In this document: positions 14,305 through 14,697 of the stretch, one piece after another
Layout of the letters: the number at the start of each line of letters is the position of its first letter
Numbering within the stretch: position 1 is the stretch's first letter
Translations under genes and position numbers: made by a program
Origin: Chloroflexota bacterium
GTDB lineage: Bacteria; Chloroflexota; Dehalococcoidia; UBA2247; RBG-13-53-26
Length of the DNA: 14,697 nucleotides
NCBI GenBank assembly: GCA_003650185.1
Contig: QMOF01000029.1
Span: forward strand, 1-14,697
Direction: 5' to 3'
The notes under the pieces: model-generated
Database searches by the model: none
What the model saw: only the letters and a program-made list of their open reading frames with translations
What the model was told of the DNA's origin: nothing

Positions 14305-14697
14305 CTATCCTCCTCCAGCAGTTGCAGGACTCCTTCGATCGGTACCTTCAGCCAGTCCGGTCGATTGTTGAGCTCGTAGCTCAGCTCATACATGGCCTTG
14401 TCCAGGAGATAGGCGTCAAGCAGCACCTTGAACTCCTCGGGGTCCTGGGGCAGCAAGGGAGAGTCCTCGGCCACCTCCAGGTACGCTTTGAGGAAGGTAG
14501 CCGAGACCCAGAGGTACCAGTAGCGGGCCCACTCCTCCAGCAGGGGCATATCCTCTACACGGATCACGGTGGGTGCCTGCCCGAGGAGGGCAGCATGGGC
14601 GGCGTAGTGAAACGAGCGGATCATGCTGGCCACGTCCCTCAAGGGTGAGCGCTTCAGACGGCGCTCGGAAACCGGCCGTGCCGGCTCCCCCTCGAAG
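14301..14697 (-). CDS. mak: Maltokinase C-terminal end, probably of a TreS-maltokinase fusion, partial at the right edge
   Basis: Only the last 131 residues are in the window; the frame stays open to the right edge, so the gene starts beyond it. Reading from the edge, the first residues are FEGEPARPVSERRLKRSPL, matching the D-F-E-G-E-P metal-binding motif and following R-D-V-A of bacterial maltokinases; the last base of the window fits the missing Asp codon. RDVASMIRSFHYAAHAAL then YLLDKAMYELSYELNNRPDW and a short helix complete the kinase C lobe. The enzyme phosphorylates maltose with ATP to maltose-1-phosphate. In many bacteria this domain is fused to trehalose synthase TreS, which interconverts trehalose and maltose, and product goes to GlgE. 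Whether this copy is fused cannot be seen. The TTG at 14640-14642 is not a real start, because homology continues upstream of it. It ends in ATGA overlap with malQ and is the first operon gene visible. Confidence 0.88.
   Translation of the reverse strand, partial: FEGEPARPVSERRLKRSPLRDVASMIRSFHYAAHAALLGQAPTVIRVEDMPLLEEWARYWYLWVSATFLKAYLEVAEDSPLLPQDPEEFKVLLDAYLLDKAMYELSYELNNRPDWLKVPIEGVLQLLEEDR
14309..14316 (-). promoter_or_regulatory. Ribosome binding site that fixes the malQ start
   Basis: On the minus strand GGAGGAGG lies 4 bases before the ATG at 14304, inside the last codons of the maltokinase gene. It favours this start over the in-frame ATG at 14283 and suggests coupling of the two genes. 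Confidence 0.65.

Noticed and set aside
14301..14642. A complete 113-residue gene starting at the TTG at 14642
   Set aside because: The same frame continues upstream with FEGEPARPVSERRLKRSP, which is typical maltokinase sequence, so this is the tail of a larger gene cut by the window edge.
1..14697. CRISPR arrays, insertion sequences, tRNA or rRNA genes
   Set aside because: I saw no regularly spaced direct repeats, transposase motifs, terminal inverted repeats or RNA gene signatures. Nearly the whole window is accounted for by metabolic genes.

Overview
The window is a 14.7 kb stretch of GC-rich bacterial chromosome, densely packed with genes for alpha-glucan (glycogen) and trehalose metabolism. 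No rRNA, tRNA or mobile element is visible. The gene set, the GC-rich coding sequence, and a GT4/GT5-like glycosyltransferase next to a small DUF5752-type protein would fit a Chloroflexota-type bacterium. That placement is an inference from gene content and style; there is no taxonomic marker here.

Layout. Bases 1-297 hold no convincing gene. They contain a candidate promoter near 125-156 and a leader with a strong ribosome binding site. Three plus-strand genes follow: a glycosyltransferase (298-1680), a 101-residue DUF5752-like protein (1767-2072) and galU (2126-3010). A 67-bp convergent junction then separates them from a long minus-strand operon. In transcription order (right to left) this operon is: the C-terminal end of a maltokinase, probably a TreS-maltokinase fusion (running off the right edge), malQ (14304-12190), glgB (12187-10220), treZ (10217-8370), a GH57/DUF3536 glycosidase (8369-5943) and treY (5942-3078). 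Every junction in the operon is a 4-base overlap, a 2-base gap or an abutting stop/start, so the proteins are almost certainly co-transcribed and translationally coupled.

How the genes work together. TreY turns the reducing end of an alpha-1,4-glucan into a trehalosyl end, and TreZ releases trehalose. TreS/maltokinase runs the other way, from trehalose through maltose to maltose-1-phosphate, which would feed a GlgE-type polymerase that is not seen here but could lie just upstream. GlgB adds alpha-1,6 branches and MalQ reshuffles short maltodextrins. The plus-strand genes supply UDP-glucose (GalU) and a glycosyltransferase that could use it. Together this looks like a trehalose/glycogen interconversion locus.

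The least understood parts are the GH57/DUF3536 protein wedged between treZ and treY, where a debranching enzyme might be expected, and the glycosyltransferase-DUF5752-galU module. All enzyme assignments rest on motifs read by eye; no database search was run.
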